A stretch of 64,000 nt of DNA, from positions 1,550,001-1,614,000 of the forward strand of contig BLLK01000038.1 of assembly GCA_021927905.1 (NCBI GenBank). The letters are read 5' to 3'. The position numbers were made by a program, and so were the translations under genes. Shown one piece after another: positions 11,265-20,172 of the stretch. Source of the DNA: Chaetoceros tenuissimus. Its lineage: Eukaryota > Bacillariophyta > Thalassiosirophyceae > Chaetocerotales > Chaetocerotaceae. The notes beneath the pieces were generated by a model. The model saw only the letters and a program-made list of their open reading frames with translations, was not told where the DNA came from and searched no databases. Position 1 is the stretch's first letter; every line of letters starts with the position of its first letter.

Positions 11265-14207
11265 ATGCAAACTATAGTATCAGCATTAGATACATCAGAG
11301 GAAATTGAATCTTCCCGCGAGGACGACGTGTATACTTATGAATATTCTGATGATGATGACGACCCTTTTGAGAAAAGATATTATGATGCAAAAGCCCTCA
11401 AAGGTTTACATCCAAATAGAGCCATGGAGAACTTTCAATCTCTGATTGATACAGAGCTTTGCAATTCATCCATTGTCTTGTTGAAATTTAAAAGTATGAA
11501 GCAAATGACTAAACTGAAGTTGCGAGAGAGAGACTATAGTAGTGTCTTCGATTTGTACAAGAGACTCCTTGAATACATCTGCACTAACACATCCTCTAAT
11601 TCGCTTGATGATAACTATGCTAGCAATAGTATTGAAAAAATGCTCAACCGCATATTTGCAGTTCAAGACAGTGGAAAAGAATCATATATTTCTTTTGCGC
11701 ATCAGATCTACAACGAGACCTTTGGAGCCTTCAATACCATAAGAAATAGAAAGCCATGTAAGCCAAATGAAAGACTATGGATCAAGGTAACTATCCAATA
11801 CAGCTATATTCTATACACTTCCAAGGAAGAAGATAAACTTGCGACTTTAGTACGCGAGCTCTCCCAGTTCTTGAAGAATAATTTGAGGCTGTCCCTATCT
11901 ATTACGAATTATAATCTACATCCAAAAACGCTAATAGATGTTCTGGAAATTCAACTTTGTCTCTTACAGAAAGATGAGTCTTCTCTAAAGAGAATATATG
12001 AGCTAAATGAAATTACTCTTGGGTGCTTGTTGTCAGATTATCAATGTGAATTGGGTTTAATTCATCAAAATGCCGGTGAAATATACATGAAATCTTCAAC
12101 TGCTCCAGATTATGACAAAGCCTACAGCTCATTTTCAGAAGCATGCAAATGTTACAGGAGTGCTTGCGACCTCTCTGCCCGTGTTAGATGCCTTAAGATG
12201 CTCTATATCATTAAAATGCTTCAAGGCTCATCTTCGGGACCTCAAGAAATCAGTCTGGAAGATATTCGTCCCTCAGACTTTCTTCCCACGTTAGTCAAAA
12301 TTTTTGACGCTTTTCAAAGAGAAGATATACAACAAGTTGAGAAACTCATCGCTGGAATTGATGAGAAAAGTGTTGAGAAGGAGTTCTTAGCCAAAGTGCG
12401 TCTATGTCTACAAAAGAAAATCCTTCTAAAGGAACTACCAGAAACTTCAAAAGTTCATTTTTGGACTTTATATAAGAAACTGAATCATTTGCCCTACAGT
12501 AAGATCATCGATCTCATAAACATCATGAAAGTAGAGAAGAAACTAAAGGGACAAGTAATAGGGAATCAGTATGTTGGATCCCAGTTTCAGCCTTCGCAAA
12601 TTCCAGCTCAGTCGACCTCGCAAGGAATCATTGGTTCTAGTTTCGTCGCTGAAAATAATCAAATCTGCAAGAAGTTGATACTGAAGAGTACCAATGGTGA
12701 AACTATTACAACTGAAAGTGCGGTTGCCAAATCTCCTTCTGATTTTTTTGATTGGCCAAACCCCGATGAAGACTGCATTGTTGATATAGCATCTACGCTG
12801 ACTAAAGGTATTACCAATATTATCCTAGAAGCTCGTGCAAAGTACCCTTCATTTGCTCAACATATTGATATTACATCCTTTGATTTTGATGAGTTGGGTC
12901 AACAATTGATTAGATTCCTAAACCAACAAGTAGAGTTCAAGGCTCGTAATGTTTCTTCTTTCATCGACAGTGGTATCCATTATACAAAGCAATTGTATGC
13001 AGCATCTATTCGAAGTACTGGTTTACGATGCAGTGTGAGTGGTAGATTTGGCCCAGGTATATACACCGGCAACAATTGTAAAGCGTTTGCTGGTCGTTAT
13101 GGAAATGTTGGATTGATTCTGCTGCGACTACAAGGCAAGACTGGTATGGTGGATAGGCGCAGATTTAGAAGGGGGAACGATAGTTATCAAAACATTGACA
13201 CAGTCATAGGTAATGCTCGGACCCGAAACTTGAATCCTCACTCTACGCCACAAGCAAAAAACTTGTATGAAGAGGTAATTCTTCAGTCTACATCACAATG
13301 TGTACCTGTAATCATCTTTGATACACCTCTTGGAAATACAGAAGGGGAGAAATGTATTGAATATCTACAAGAGTCTTTGCAAAATACGGTGGACTCCTTC
13401 CTCAATGTAGGATCTACTCCAGCTGGTTATGGCGAGGTGATTCAGTCATCTCAAAGCACTGATGAATTCGGGCAAAGGGTGCTCAAACGTCAACGAAGTT
13501 TGTATCATGGCAGACAACAACACTTAATCAATTACAATGCACCGAATGATCTCACAGATATTGTTGGAAAATCAATGATGGATATCCCTCAATTTAAATA
13601 CGACTACAAGCACAAGTGTCCGATTTGCCTAGACGAGCTTGGATCCAACCCAAATGTGTTACGTTCTTTGTCTTGTAGTATTCATATCTTTCACCATGAC
13701 TGCATCCGGAAGTCTCTAGAGGTGTCTCCGCGCTGTCCCATGTGTAAGAAATGGGTCAAAGAGCCTCAAGGGATGTCTCCAAGTGGAACAATGCGTATCA
13801 CAATCATCCCAGACAAGTGCTCCGGTTACCTTGAAGATACCATTGTCATTTATTACCAAATCAAAGGTGCGATTCAAAAGTCATATCATTCCAACCCTGA
13901 TGTCCTACATTCTGGAAAGAATACACCGGCCTATCTGCCCAACAATGACGACGGTAAAAAGCTACTCAAGCGATTGAAGTACGCATTCGAGCATGGACTT
14001 ACTTTCACGGTTGGAACATCTTTGACCACTGGACTCCATGATCAATGCACATGGGCATCAATACATCACAAGACATCCTTGTCGGGTGGTACAGGAAGAC
14101 ATGGGTATCCTGATGTCTCCTACTTTCTGAATTGCAATGAAGAGCTGGATGGGTTGGGGGTACCACCGGCTGATGATCTTCCCAATGACATCGATTTTAT
14201 AAGTTAG
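11265..14207 (+). CDS. Array gene C: CSN2-like/ART/RING/Deltex fusion (clearest member)
   Basis: A 980-residue protein from ATG 11265, intronless. Residues 1-35 are acidic. Residues 36-438 align by eye with COP9 signalosome subunit 2: YYDAKALK, KFKSMKQMTKLKL, RLYKRLLEYI-like spacing, DVLEIQLCLLQK, DKAYSSFSEACKCY, RCLKMLYIIKML, then the PCI winged helix ending GQVIGNQYVG. The ART domain has His572, Tyr600 and Glu670; Gln678 lies eight residues after the Glu, as in PARP1. The RING ligands are Cys785, 788, 804, His807, His810, Cys813, 824 and 827. The DTC domain (about 835-972) has His934-His935, His946 and Glu960, with the same spacing as I recall for human DTX2 His582, His594 and Glu608. Predicted NAD+-using E3 ligase, cytosolic or nuclear. 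Confidence 0.88.
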   Translation: MQTIVSALDTSEEIESSREDDVYTYEYSDDDDDPFEKRYYDAKALKGLHPNRAMENFQSLIDTELCNSSIVLLKFKSMKQMTKLKLRERDYSSVFDLYKRLLEYICTNTSSNSLDDNYASNSIEKMLNRIFAVQDSGKESYISFAHQIYNETFGAFNTIRNRKPCKPNERLWIKVTIQYSYILYTSKEEDKLATLVRELSQFLKNNLRLSLSITNYNLHPKTLIDVLEIQLCLLQKDESSLKRIYELNEITLGCLLSDYQCELGLIHQNAGEIYMKSSTAPDYDKAYSSFSEACKCYRSACDLSARVRCLKMLYIIKMLQGSSSGPQEISLEDIRPSDFLPTLVKIFDAFQREDIQQVEKLIAGIDEKSVEKEFLAKVRLCLQKKILLKELPETSKVHFWTLYKKLNHLPYSKIIDLINIMKVEKKLKGQVIGNQYVGSQFQPSQIPAQSTSQGIIGSSFVAENNQICKKLILKSTNGETITTESAVAKSPSDFFDWPNPDEDCIVDIASTLTKGITNIILEARAKYPSFAQHIDITSFDFDELGQQLIRFLNQQVEFKARNVSSFIDSGIHYTKQLYAASIRSTGLRCSVSGRFGPGIYTGNNCKAFAGRYGNVGLILLRLQGKTGMVDRRRFRRGNDSYQNIDTVIGNARTRNLNPHSTPQAKNLYEEVILQSTSQCVPVIIFDTPLGNTEGEKCIEYLQESLQNTVDSFLNVGSTPAGYGEVIQSSQSTDEFGQRVLKRQRSLYHGRQQHLINYNAPNDLTDIVGKSMMDIPQFKYDYKHKCPICLDELGSNPNVLRSLSCSIHIFHHDCIRKSLEVSPRCPMCKKWVKEPQGMSPSGTMRITIIPDKCSGYLEDTIVIYYQIKGAIQKSYHSNPDVLHSGKNTPAYLPNNDDGKKLLKRLKYAFEHGLTFTVGTSLTTGLHDQCTWASIHHKTSLSGGTGRHGYPDVSYFLNCNEELDGLGVPPADDLPNDIDFIS

Positions 14208-14844
14208 ATGAAATGCAAAATCTGGGCGAGTCGTGTTATAGCCACCACAGCGAAAAATTCCCTAGCCAAATGATTTTGTAGTGTTGATACTTGGAAGTAC
14301 TTACGTACGTACCGGTACCGGAGGAGCAAAAACAAACAAAGGCAAAATAGAAAAAACATCTTTTTACATGTAATGCCATTTAAATACATTTTACTACTAA
14401 TCATAATTGAAAATATCTTTGAAAATGTACTTTAATAACTAAGTGGGATATATGGAAGTAAGGAGATCGGGGGATGTTATGTTTGGTCAAAGCCAAAGCA
14501 TCAAAATTCGTCCTTCTTGCTTGCTTGTTAAGGTGGTAAACATAAAGAGCAACAAACAAAATAGTTGATGGTGAAGTTGTGAGAAGACAAACCTTATTGA
14601 GGCATTGTCAGCTCAGGGGATGATTAGAAATGAAAGCTGTGAAGGTTTGGGCTTGAGACCACTGAAGGATGACCACCACCCTTTTTGTTTGGGGGGTGTC
14701 ACGATATTTTTCGTATATCCATGACCAGCCACACATGATGACTTCGAACAAATCGGAATACATTTTGTAAGAAACAATTCTGTATTGAATGGATTTCTGG
14801 TTATAATAAGGATACTACAAAAATCATTTATTGTACAAAAGATA
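14208..14844. other. Intergenic between genes C and D, with conserved promoter block
   Basis: No gene supported. From about 14718 to 14800 the sequence (CCATGACCAG, then GACTTCGAACAAAT, GGAAT and CATTTTG) recurs upstream of gene H at about 34438-34520. It is either a conserved promoter or a remnant of the duplication that made D and H. Confidence 0.5.
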
Positions 14845-17800
14845 ATGGGAGCAAATGAATCGAAGGCGAAAGCGTCCGATGAGGCGTATTGTGCATTACT
14901 TGATGCCAAAGAAGAGAGTGAATCTCAAATGGATTACGAACACTATGATAATCTAGAAGATAGCATCGAAGCGGAAGAATCTATACTTGATATGGAATCT
15001 CGTAACAATAGAGACTTGCGACTCAATGGATGTTCTTTTGACGAATACGAAGCAGAAGTAATTTACTACAAAGCAAAAGCTTTGAAGGATAACGATCAGT
15101 ACCAGGAGGCTATGGACCAGTTTCAGCTTCTGCTTGACATGGATCAACTCCATTCAACAGAGTCTACTTCGAAAATGAAATTTAAAAGCTTGAAGCAATT
15201 GATCAAAATGAAGATAAACCAGGAAGAATACCAACAAGCAGCAACTCTGTTCCGACATCTTCTTGATTACATTTCTATAAATGATACATGGAAGTCTGAC
15301 TATACTATCAAAAGTGTAGAGAAGTTGCTAGACCGTGTCTTTTCATTGGCGCCCTCCAATCGAGTAGATTCTGATGAGAAGGAACGACTCCTTGCTTTCA
15401 CAAAGATTGTTCACCTTGTTGCTATCAACATGTTTTATCCATTTGGTCAAAGCGGAGGATGCTGCCCTAACGAGAATCTATGGCTTCATGCACATGTCAA
15501 GTACAGTCACTTCTTGTTTAGACTTGAAGAGGAGCAAAGATTGAAAGAGCTAGTACAAAATCTATCATGCTTACGAGAGGAATCAACCTCTGTATCCATT
15601 ACTGCTTACCGTATTCCTTCGGGTGTGCTTGTAGATTTCATGGAGCTCTTGCTCTTCCGCTTACAGAAATATGAAACATTGTTATGCATTGATCCCTCCC
15701 AGGATAATAGGATAAAATCATTCATCCAGAGATATGAGGAAAAGAAGATTGCAATTGGTAGCATGTTGTCCAATTCCATGTATGAAATGGGGTCGATCCA
15801 TCAATACGCTGGTGAACTATACACAGCATCGTCCACATTCCAAAAAGCATGTAGCTCTTTGATCGAAGCTTGCAAATGCTGGAAGCTTCTAAATGATTCC
15901 AGTGCTCATGTACATTGTGTGAAGTTACTCCATGTTGTCAAAATGCTTGATGGCTCAACTCCAGCACTCGGAGAGATCCTTGGCGATATTGGGTCTTCAG
16001 AAGAATTGTCTGCAATAACAAAAGTCTTTGATGCTTTTCAATCAGATGACATTGAAGTCTTCGAGAAATACATGCATGAAGTCGAGAAAGATTGTTTCGT
16101 GATAAAGCAATCTATTATCGAGATTCATACAAAACTGCAGGAGATGATTCTGTTGAAGGAACTACCAGAGACATCGAGAGTGAAATTATCAGGTTTATCT
16201 TCCAAACTGAATGATCTAGCGTTGACAACGATCACCTCGCTGGTTTTGAATTTGATAGCTGAGAAGAAACTTCAAGGACAAGTCATCAATGATCAGTATT
16301 TTGGATTGTTTGTTAAAATACCAATACCTATGTCTTACGTCGCCGACAGCATTCATATCGTACCCCTCAATGGTGGCATACAGACAGAAACTGTAAGAAA
16401 CAATCCAGAATTATCTACTTCTTACTATAATGACGATGGGTTTCAAGCCAATATTCAAGCACATGAAGTTAGACAGTGGCCAAACCTCAATGAAGATTGT
16501 ACTGTTGATAGAGCATCTGCGCTCACCAAAGGCATTACCAATATTATTCTAGAAGCTCGAACAAAGTATCCCCACTTCGCAAGGCATTTCGATATTACTT
16601 CCCTTGGTTTTGCTGAGCTTGGTCGACAATTAATGAGATTCTTGCATCAACAAGTAAAGTTCAAGTCCCGCAATGTTTCTTCTTTCATTGACATTGGCTA
16701 TCACTATACACAGCCAACGTGTGCAGCATCCATTCGAAGTACTGGTTTAAGATGCAGTAGAAATGGAAACTTTGGTCCAGGCATATACACTGGTAACAAT
16801 TGTAAAGCGTTTGCTAATAGAGGAAGTGTTGGTCTCATTGTATTGAGGATACAGGGCAAGACAACTTCCGCTGTTTTTGATGAACATGCGTATAGAACAA
16901 ACTACAGGAAAGAAAGTGTCAACACAGTCCTTGGTAACAAGAATAAAGATGGAACCGATGATAAAGAAGAAGTAGTACTTCAATCTTCTTCACAGTGTGT
17001 ACCTATTATCATTTTTGATGCGCCTCGTGATAATCCATTCGGCGAGGGATGTTTAGACTATATACATAAGTCATTGCAACGCATGATAGACAGTTTTCTT
17101 AACACAAGACCAAGTGTTGCTTATCCCAATACAGCGGTAGACGAATCTTTGAACAATTTCAAAGCCGCGCAAACGAATAGAAATCAAATGCAATTACTAT
17201 ATATTTACAATGCCCCAGATCATCTTGCAGATAGTTCCCCAATTGATGAAATAGGCAGCTTACCCATATGCAAATACGACTACAAGCACGAGTGTCCTAT
17301 TTGCCTAGACAAGCTTGGATCAAACACTTCCATCTTACGATCTTTGCCTTGTACTTGTATACATATCTTTCACCATGACTGTATCCGTAAGTCTCTAAAG
17401 GTATCTCCTCGCTGTCCTACATGTCAAGCATGGGTGAGAAAACCTCAAGGCAAGTCTCCGGGTGGAACAATGCGTATTACAATAATCCCAGACAAATGCT
17501 CAGGCTATCTTGAAGATACCATTGTCATACATTATCAAATTAATAGCGGCTATCAAAAGCAATATCATTCTAACCCATTTGCATATCATTATGGCAAGGA
17601 TGTCAAGGCATACCTACCTAACAATGACGATGGTAAAAAGTTACTCAAGCGATTGAAGTATGCATTCGAGCATGGACTTACTTTCACGGTTGGAACATCT
17701 TTGACTACTGGACTACATAATCAGTGCACATGGGCATCAATTCACCACAAGACATCCTTGTCAGGTGGTACAGGAAGACATGGGTATCCTGATGTCTCCT

Positions 17801-17949
17801 ACTTTCTGAATTGCAATGAGGAGCTGGATGGGTTGGGAGTACCACCGGCCAATGATCTTCCCAGTGATCAAGGGACAGCGAACTTTTTCACTATGTCTAT
17901 CAAAAATGTGCTATCGAATGTTTGGGGGAGTATTGCCAATATTTGTTAA
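14845..17949 (+). CDS. Array gene D: putatively myristoylated CSN2-like/ART/RING/Deltex fusion
   Basis: A 1034-residue protein. The frame is open further upstream but only to a TTG; the ATG at 14845 gives MGANESKAK, which fits the N-myristoylation consensus (Gly2, Ser6, Lys7), so membrane attachment is plausible. The CSN2-like region (about 72-490) starts YYKAKALKDNDQYQEAMDQF and includes a winged helix. The ART domain has His620 (HYT), GPGIYTGNN and KEEVVLQ. RING begins at Cys817 (CPICLDKLG...CPTC). The DTC domain is followed by a C-terminal tail of about 25 residues (to IANIC) not seen in the others. All proposed catalytic and binding residues are present. It ends 67 bp from the convergent SGNH gene. 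Confidence 0.86.
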   Translation: MGANESKAKASDEAYCALLDAKEESESQMDYEHYDNLEDSIEAEESILDMESRNNRDLRLNGCSFDEYEAEVIYYKAKALKDNDQYQEAMDQFQLLLDMDQLHSTESTSKMKFKSLKQLIKMKINQEEYQQAATLFRHLLDYISINDTWKSDYTIKSVEKLLDRVFSLAPSNRVDSDEKERLLAFTKIVHLVAINMFYPFGQSGGCCPNENLWLHAHVKYSHFLFRLEEEQRLKELVQNLSCLREESTSVSITAYRIPSGVLVDFMELLLFRLQKYETLLCIDPSQDNRIKSFIQRYEEKKIAIGSMLSNSMYEMGSIHQYAGELYTASSTFQKACSSLIEACKCWKLLNDSSAHVHCVKLLHVVKMLDGSTPALGEILGDIGSSEELSAITKVFDAFQSDDIEVFEKYMHEVEKDCFVIKQSIIEIHTKLQEMILLKELPETSRVKLSGLSSKLNDLALTTITSLVLNLIAEKKLQGQVINDQYFGLFVKIPIPMSYVADSIHIVPLNGGIQTETVRNNPELSTSYYNDDGFQANIQAHEVRQWPNLNEDCTVDRASALTKGITNIILEARTKYPHFARHFDITSLGFAELGRQLMRFLHQQVKFKSRNVSSFIDIGYHYTQPTCAASIRSTGLRCSRNGNFGPGIYTGNNCKAFANRGSVGLIVLRIQGKTTSAVFDEHAYRTNYRKESVNTVLGNKNKDGTDDKEEVVLQSSSQCVPIIIFDAPRDNPFGEGCLDYIHKSLQRMIDSFLNTRPSVAYPNTAVDESLNNFKAAQTNRNQMQLLYIYNAPDHLADSSPIDEIGSLPICKYDYKHECPICLDKLGSNTSILRSLPCTCIHIFHHDCIRKSLKVSPRCPTCQAWVRKPQGKSPGGTMRITIIPDKCSGYLEDTIVIHYQINSGYQKQYHSNPFAYHYGKDVKAYLPNNDDGKKLLKRLKYAFEHGLTFTVGTSLTTGLHNQCTWASIHHKTSLSGGTGRHGYPDVSYFLNCNEELDGLGVPPANDLPSDQGTANFFTMSIKNVLSNVWGSIANIC

Positions 17950-18016
17950 AAAAATTAAGTAAAAGTATGTTCTGTAATTGTTATTGACTACTACTGATAG
18001 GTACAAAACTACTTTT

Positions 18017-19441
18017 TTATGGAAGTGGTGAACCTCCTATAGAGTGGAAATCCTTGTTGTCACTCTCAACTCGAGGTATAATCATGATGCTTGTAATACG
18101 AAATGGCCACTCTGATTCTTCCAAAGGTGTGAAATACACATTCAAAGTAGTTTTTGGTTTCATGAATCCTAGATGTACCATTTCTGGAACGTGGATACTT
18201 TTCCCTCCGTATGTGTTTTCAGGTTTAGGCTTGAGCTCAAACTTCTGCCCGTTCGATCGTGATGCTTCCACCATTGGATACTTTTGTTCAGGAGATGTTG
18301 TCAGGTATCCAACAAACATATCCATCGTATCATCAGAGCCATTGTTGACAGTAATGTAATTATTTCCTTCTAGCGGTACATCATTTTGAAATTCCAAGGA
18401 ATACTTTTGTGTATTTGGCATGTTTGTCAACTTGAAACCACTTCCATAACTAATGCTTGGGTCAATATTGCCATCCATGAGCCAATTGTAGCACTGATCC
18501 TTCTGTGCAAATGGTTCCACACGCGGATTCTTAGGAACACCGACTCTATCAACAATATCTCTGACTTGATTGGCAATGAAAGCATGTGCTTTAGGAGAAG
18601 GATGAAACGAATCAGTACTCAACAATTGATCACCAAAATGTACCCAACCACCATCTCCATCTCTCTTATCATTCAAAGGTGTCTTTACAATGTAGCCATT
18701 AACAGCATTTGCAACTTCTTTACTCAACTTTTCAATGCCATCATAAATCTTGTTGAAACGCCACTGATCAGGAGTTGTCTTTATCAATTCATGAAACTCA
18801 GGATTATGAATGAAATCAGATCCGAATGCCATATTGTTTCTGTATTCATCAAGATTCACTGGTCTATTGCGTTCGTTTCTCATCCCTTCATTGACAATCT
18901 GCAAAGGCATCCAATGATGTACAAACACCATCACTGCATCTGGAAAGCGCTGGCGAAGTCTTACTGCAAGCTCCATGAGTCCTTCATATGCATGCATGTA
19001 AAATTCCAACACAATGACATCAAAATGTTCCTCTCCGATGAGAGAATAGAGGCAGTTGGCTGGATAGTTTGGTCCAGAGGAGCGGATGCCATGATTGACA
19101 CCATTTTCAAAGTAAGGCTTGGCAAGCTGCTTCACATAGGTTTCCTCATCACGATTCTTAAGCGTTGCTCCCCATGTATGAGATGATCCAAAAGATACAT
19201 ACTTGATATCTTTCAGATCTTTACGGTCACTTTCTGGGATAATGTGCTCCTCCTTTCCGAATGGTGAATGAAGCTCTTGGATCAAAGAGACATCGTGTTC
19301 TAGAGCAAGATTACTTCGACGAAGTAATGATGAAGAGTCAATGGCCCTTTTCTCTCTGACATCCGAGTACAGGAGACCACAGACGAGGAGAACAAGAAGG
19401 GATGCAGTCAAGTATTTCTGTTTCTGTATCATTTTAGACAT
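18017..19441 (-). CDS. SGNH/GDSL-type hydrolase-like, type II membrane protein
   Basis: A 474-residue protein starting at ATG 19441. A single hydrophobic segment at about residues 11-25 after a short basic N-terminus suggests a signal anchor, with the enzyme domain in the lumen or outside the cell. Block I of the SGNH family appears as FGSSHTWGA (the Ser after Gly-Ser is the candidate nucleophile), and the closing block as DSFHPSPKAHAFIA, supplying the Asp-x-x-His pair. Between them is a conserved-looking IVLEFYMHAYEG stretch. The C-terminal 130 residues look beta-rich. Substrate is unknown; relatives act on acyl esters or O-acetylated sugars. It is unrelated to the flanking array genes D and E and opposite in direction to them. 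Confidence 0.6.
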   Translation of the reverse strand: MSKMIQKQKYLTASLLVLLVCGLLYSDVREKRAIDSSSLLRRSNLALEHDVSLIQELHSPFGKEEHIIPESDRKDLKDIKYVSFGSSHTWGATLKNRDEETYVKQLAKPYFENGVNHGIRSSGPNYPANCLYSLIGEEHFDVIVLEFYMHAYEGLMELAVRLRQRFPDAVMVFVHHWMPLQIVNEGMRNERNRPVNLDEYRNNMAFGSDFIHNPEFHELIKTTPDQWRFNKIYDGIEKLSKEVANAVNGYIVKTPLNDKRDGDGGWVHFGDQLLSTDSFHPSPKAHAFIANQVRDIVDRVGVPKNPRVEPFAQKDQCYNWLMDGNIDPSISYGSGFKLTNMPNTQKYSLEFQNDVPLEGNNYITVNNGSDDTMDMFVGYLTTSPEQKYPMVEASRSNGQKFELKPKPENTYGGKSIHVPEMVHLGFMKPKTTLNVYFTPLEESEWPFRITSIMIIPRVESDNKDFHSIGGSPLP

Positions 19442-20172
19442 TTAGGTGTTGCAAAAGAACAACAATTTGAAAACTATGTGATTGTATGATGCGATGGATG
19501 AGAAACATAAAATGAAAGAGGCACAAGAGGCATAACAAAAAATATGACAAAAAGTTTTTCTCCGATTTAAAATTTGTCATAAATGTGGCAGGTAAATAAA
19601 CCGTTAACGAGTGAGAAAGACCATTGTAATGACTAAATACGTAGATTTCTGTCATTATCGTACATCCATACTGGTATAAATTCTATTCTATTCCCGAATT
19701 TACACCATCCGGTGTAACTCAACAGTCATTTAAAGTCATTTTAGCATGTTCCATAGATAGCTATCCAACAAAGTTATTTTTACATGGCGCTCCATGTTGG
19801 AAAACAAAGAGATCAATAGATCAATAACAATGAATCGTAAAATGAATACGTGAAAAGGATATCCAAAACTATTTTACGGTGAGGATGTGTCTCTGTTGAT
19901 TACATCTGAACAAATGCAATGGAAAGTTACTCGTAGATTCATGTGGTTGGAAGATAGGGCATATTCATATTGATGAAAATTTGAGAAGGATTGACTTTGA
20001 ATTCTTGCCTTTAAATATATATTAGGTCATGAATTACTAGAAAAACCCGTCTCTGTTGGATCATGTTAGAACAACATGATGCACATGTTAGATGTTCACT
20101 ACAAATATGAAACTTGAATTATTCTCATAGAATAAAGCGACTACACTAGTTCTACCTACATTGACGAACAGT
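19442..20172. other. Intergenic between SGNH gene and gene E
   Basis: No gene supported. The last 250 bp resemble the stretch upstream of gene F (near 25150-25490): GGTTGGAAGATA, CATATTGATG and a TAGGTCATG block before AAGCGACT and TTCTAC. This marks the two loci as duplicated together with their 5' flanks. Confidence 0.45.

Noticed and set aside
14785-14844. A longer start for gene D
   Set aside because: The extension begins with TTG and adds no conserved residues; the ATG at 14845 gives a sensible MGANESK terminus. The same logic moved the starts of B, E, G and the START-like gene downstream.
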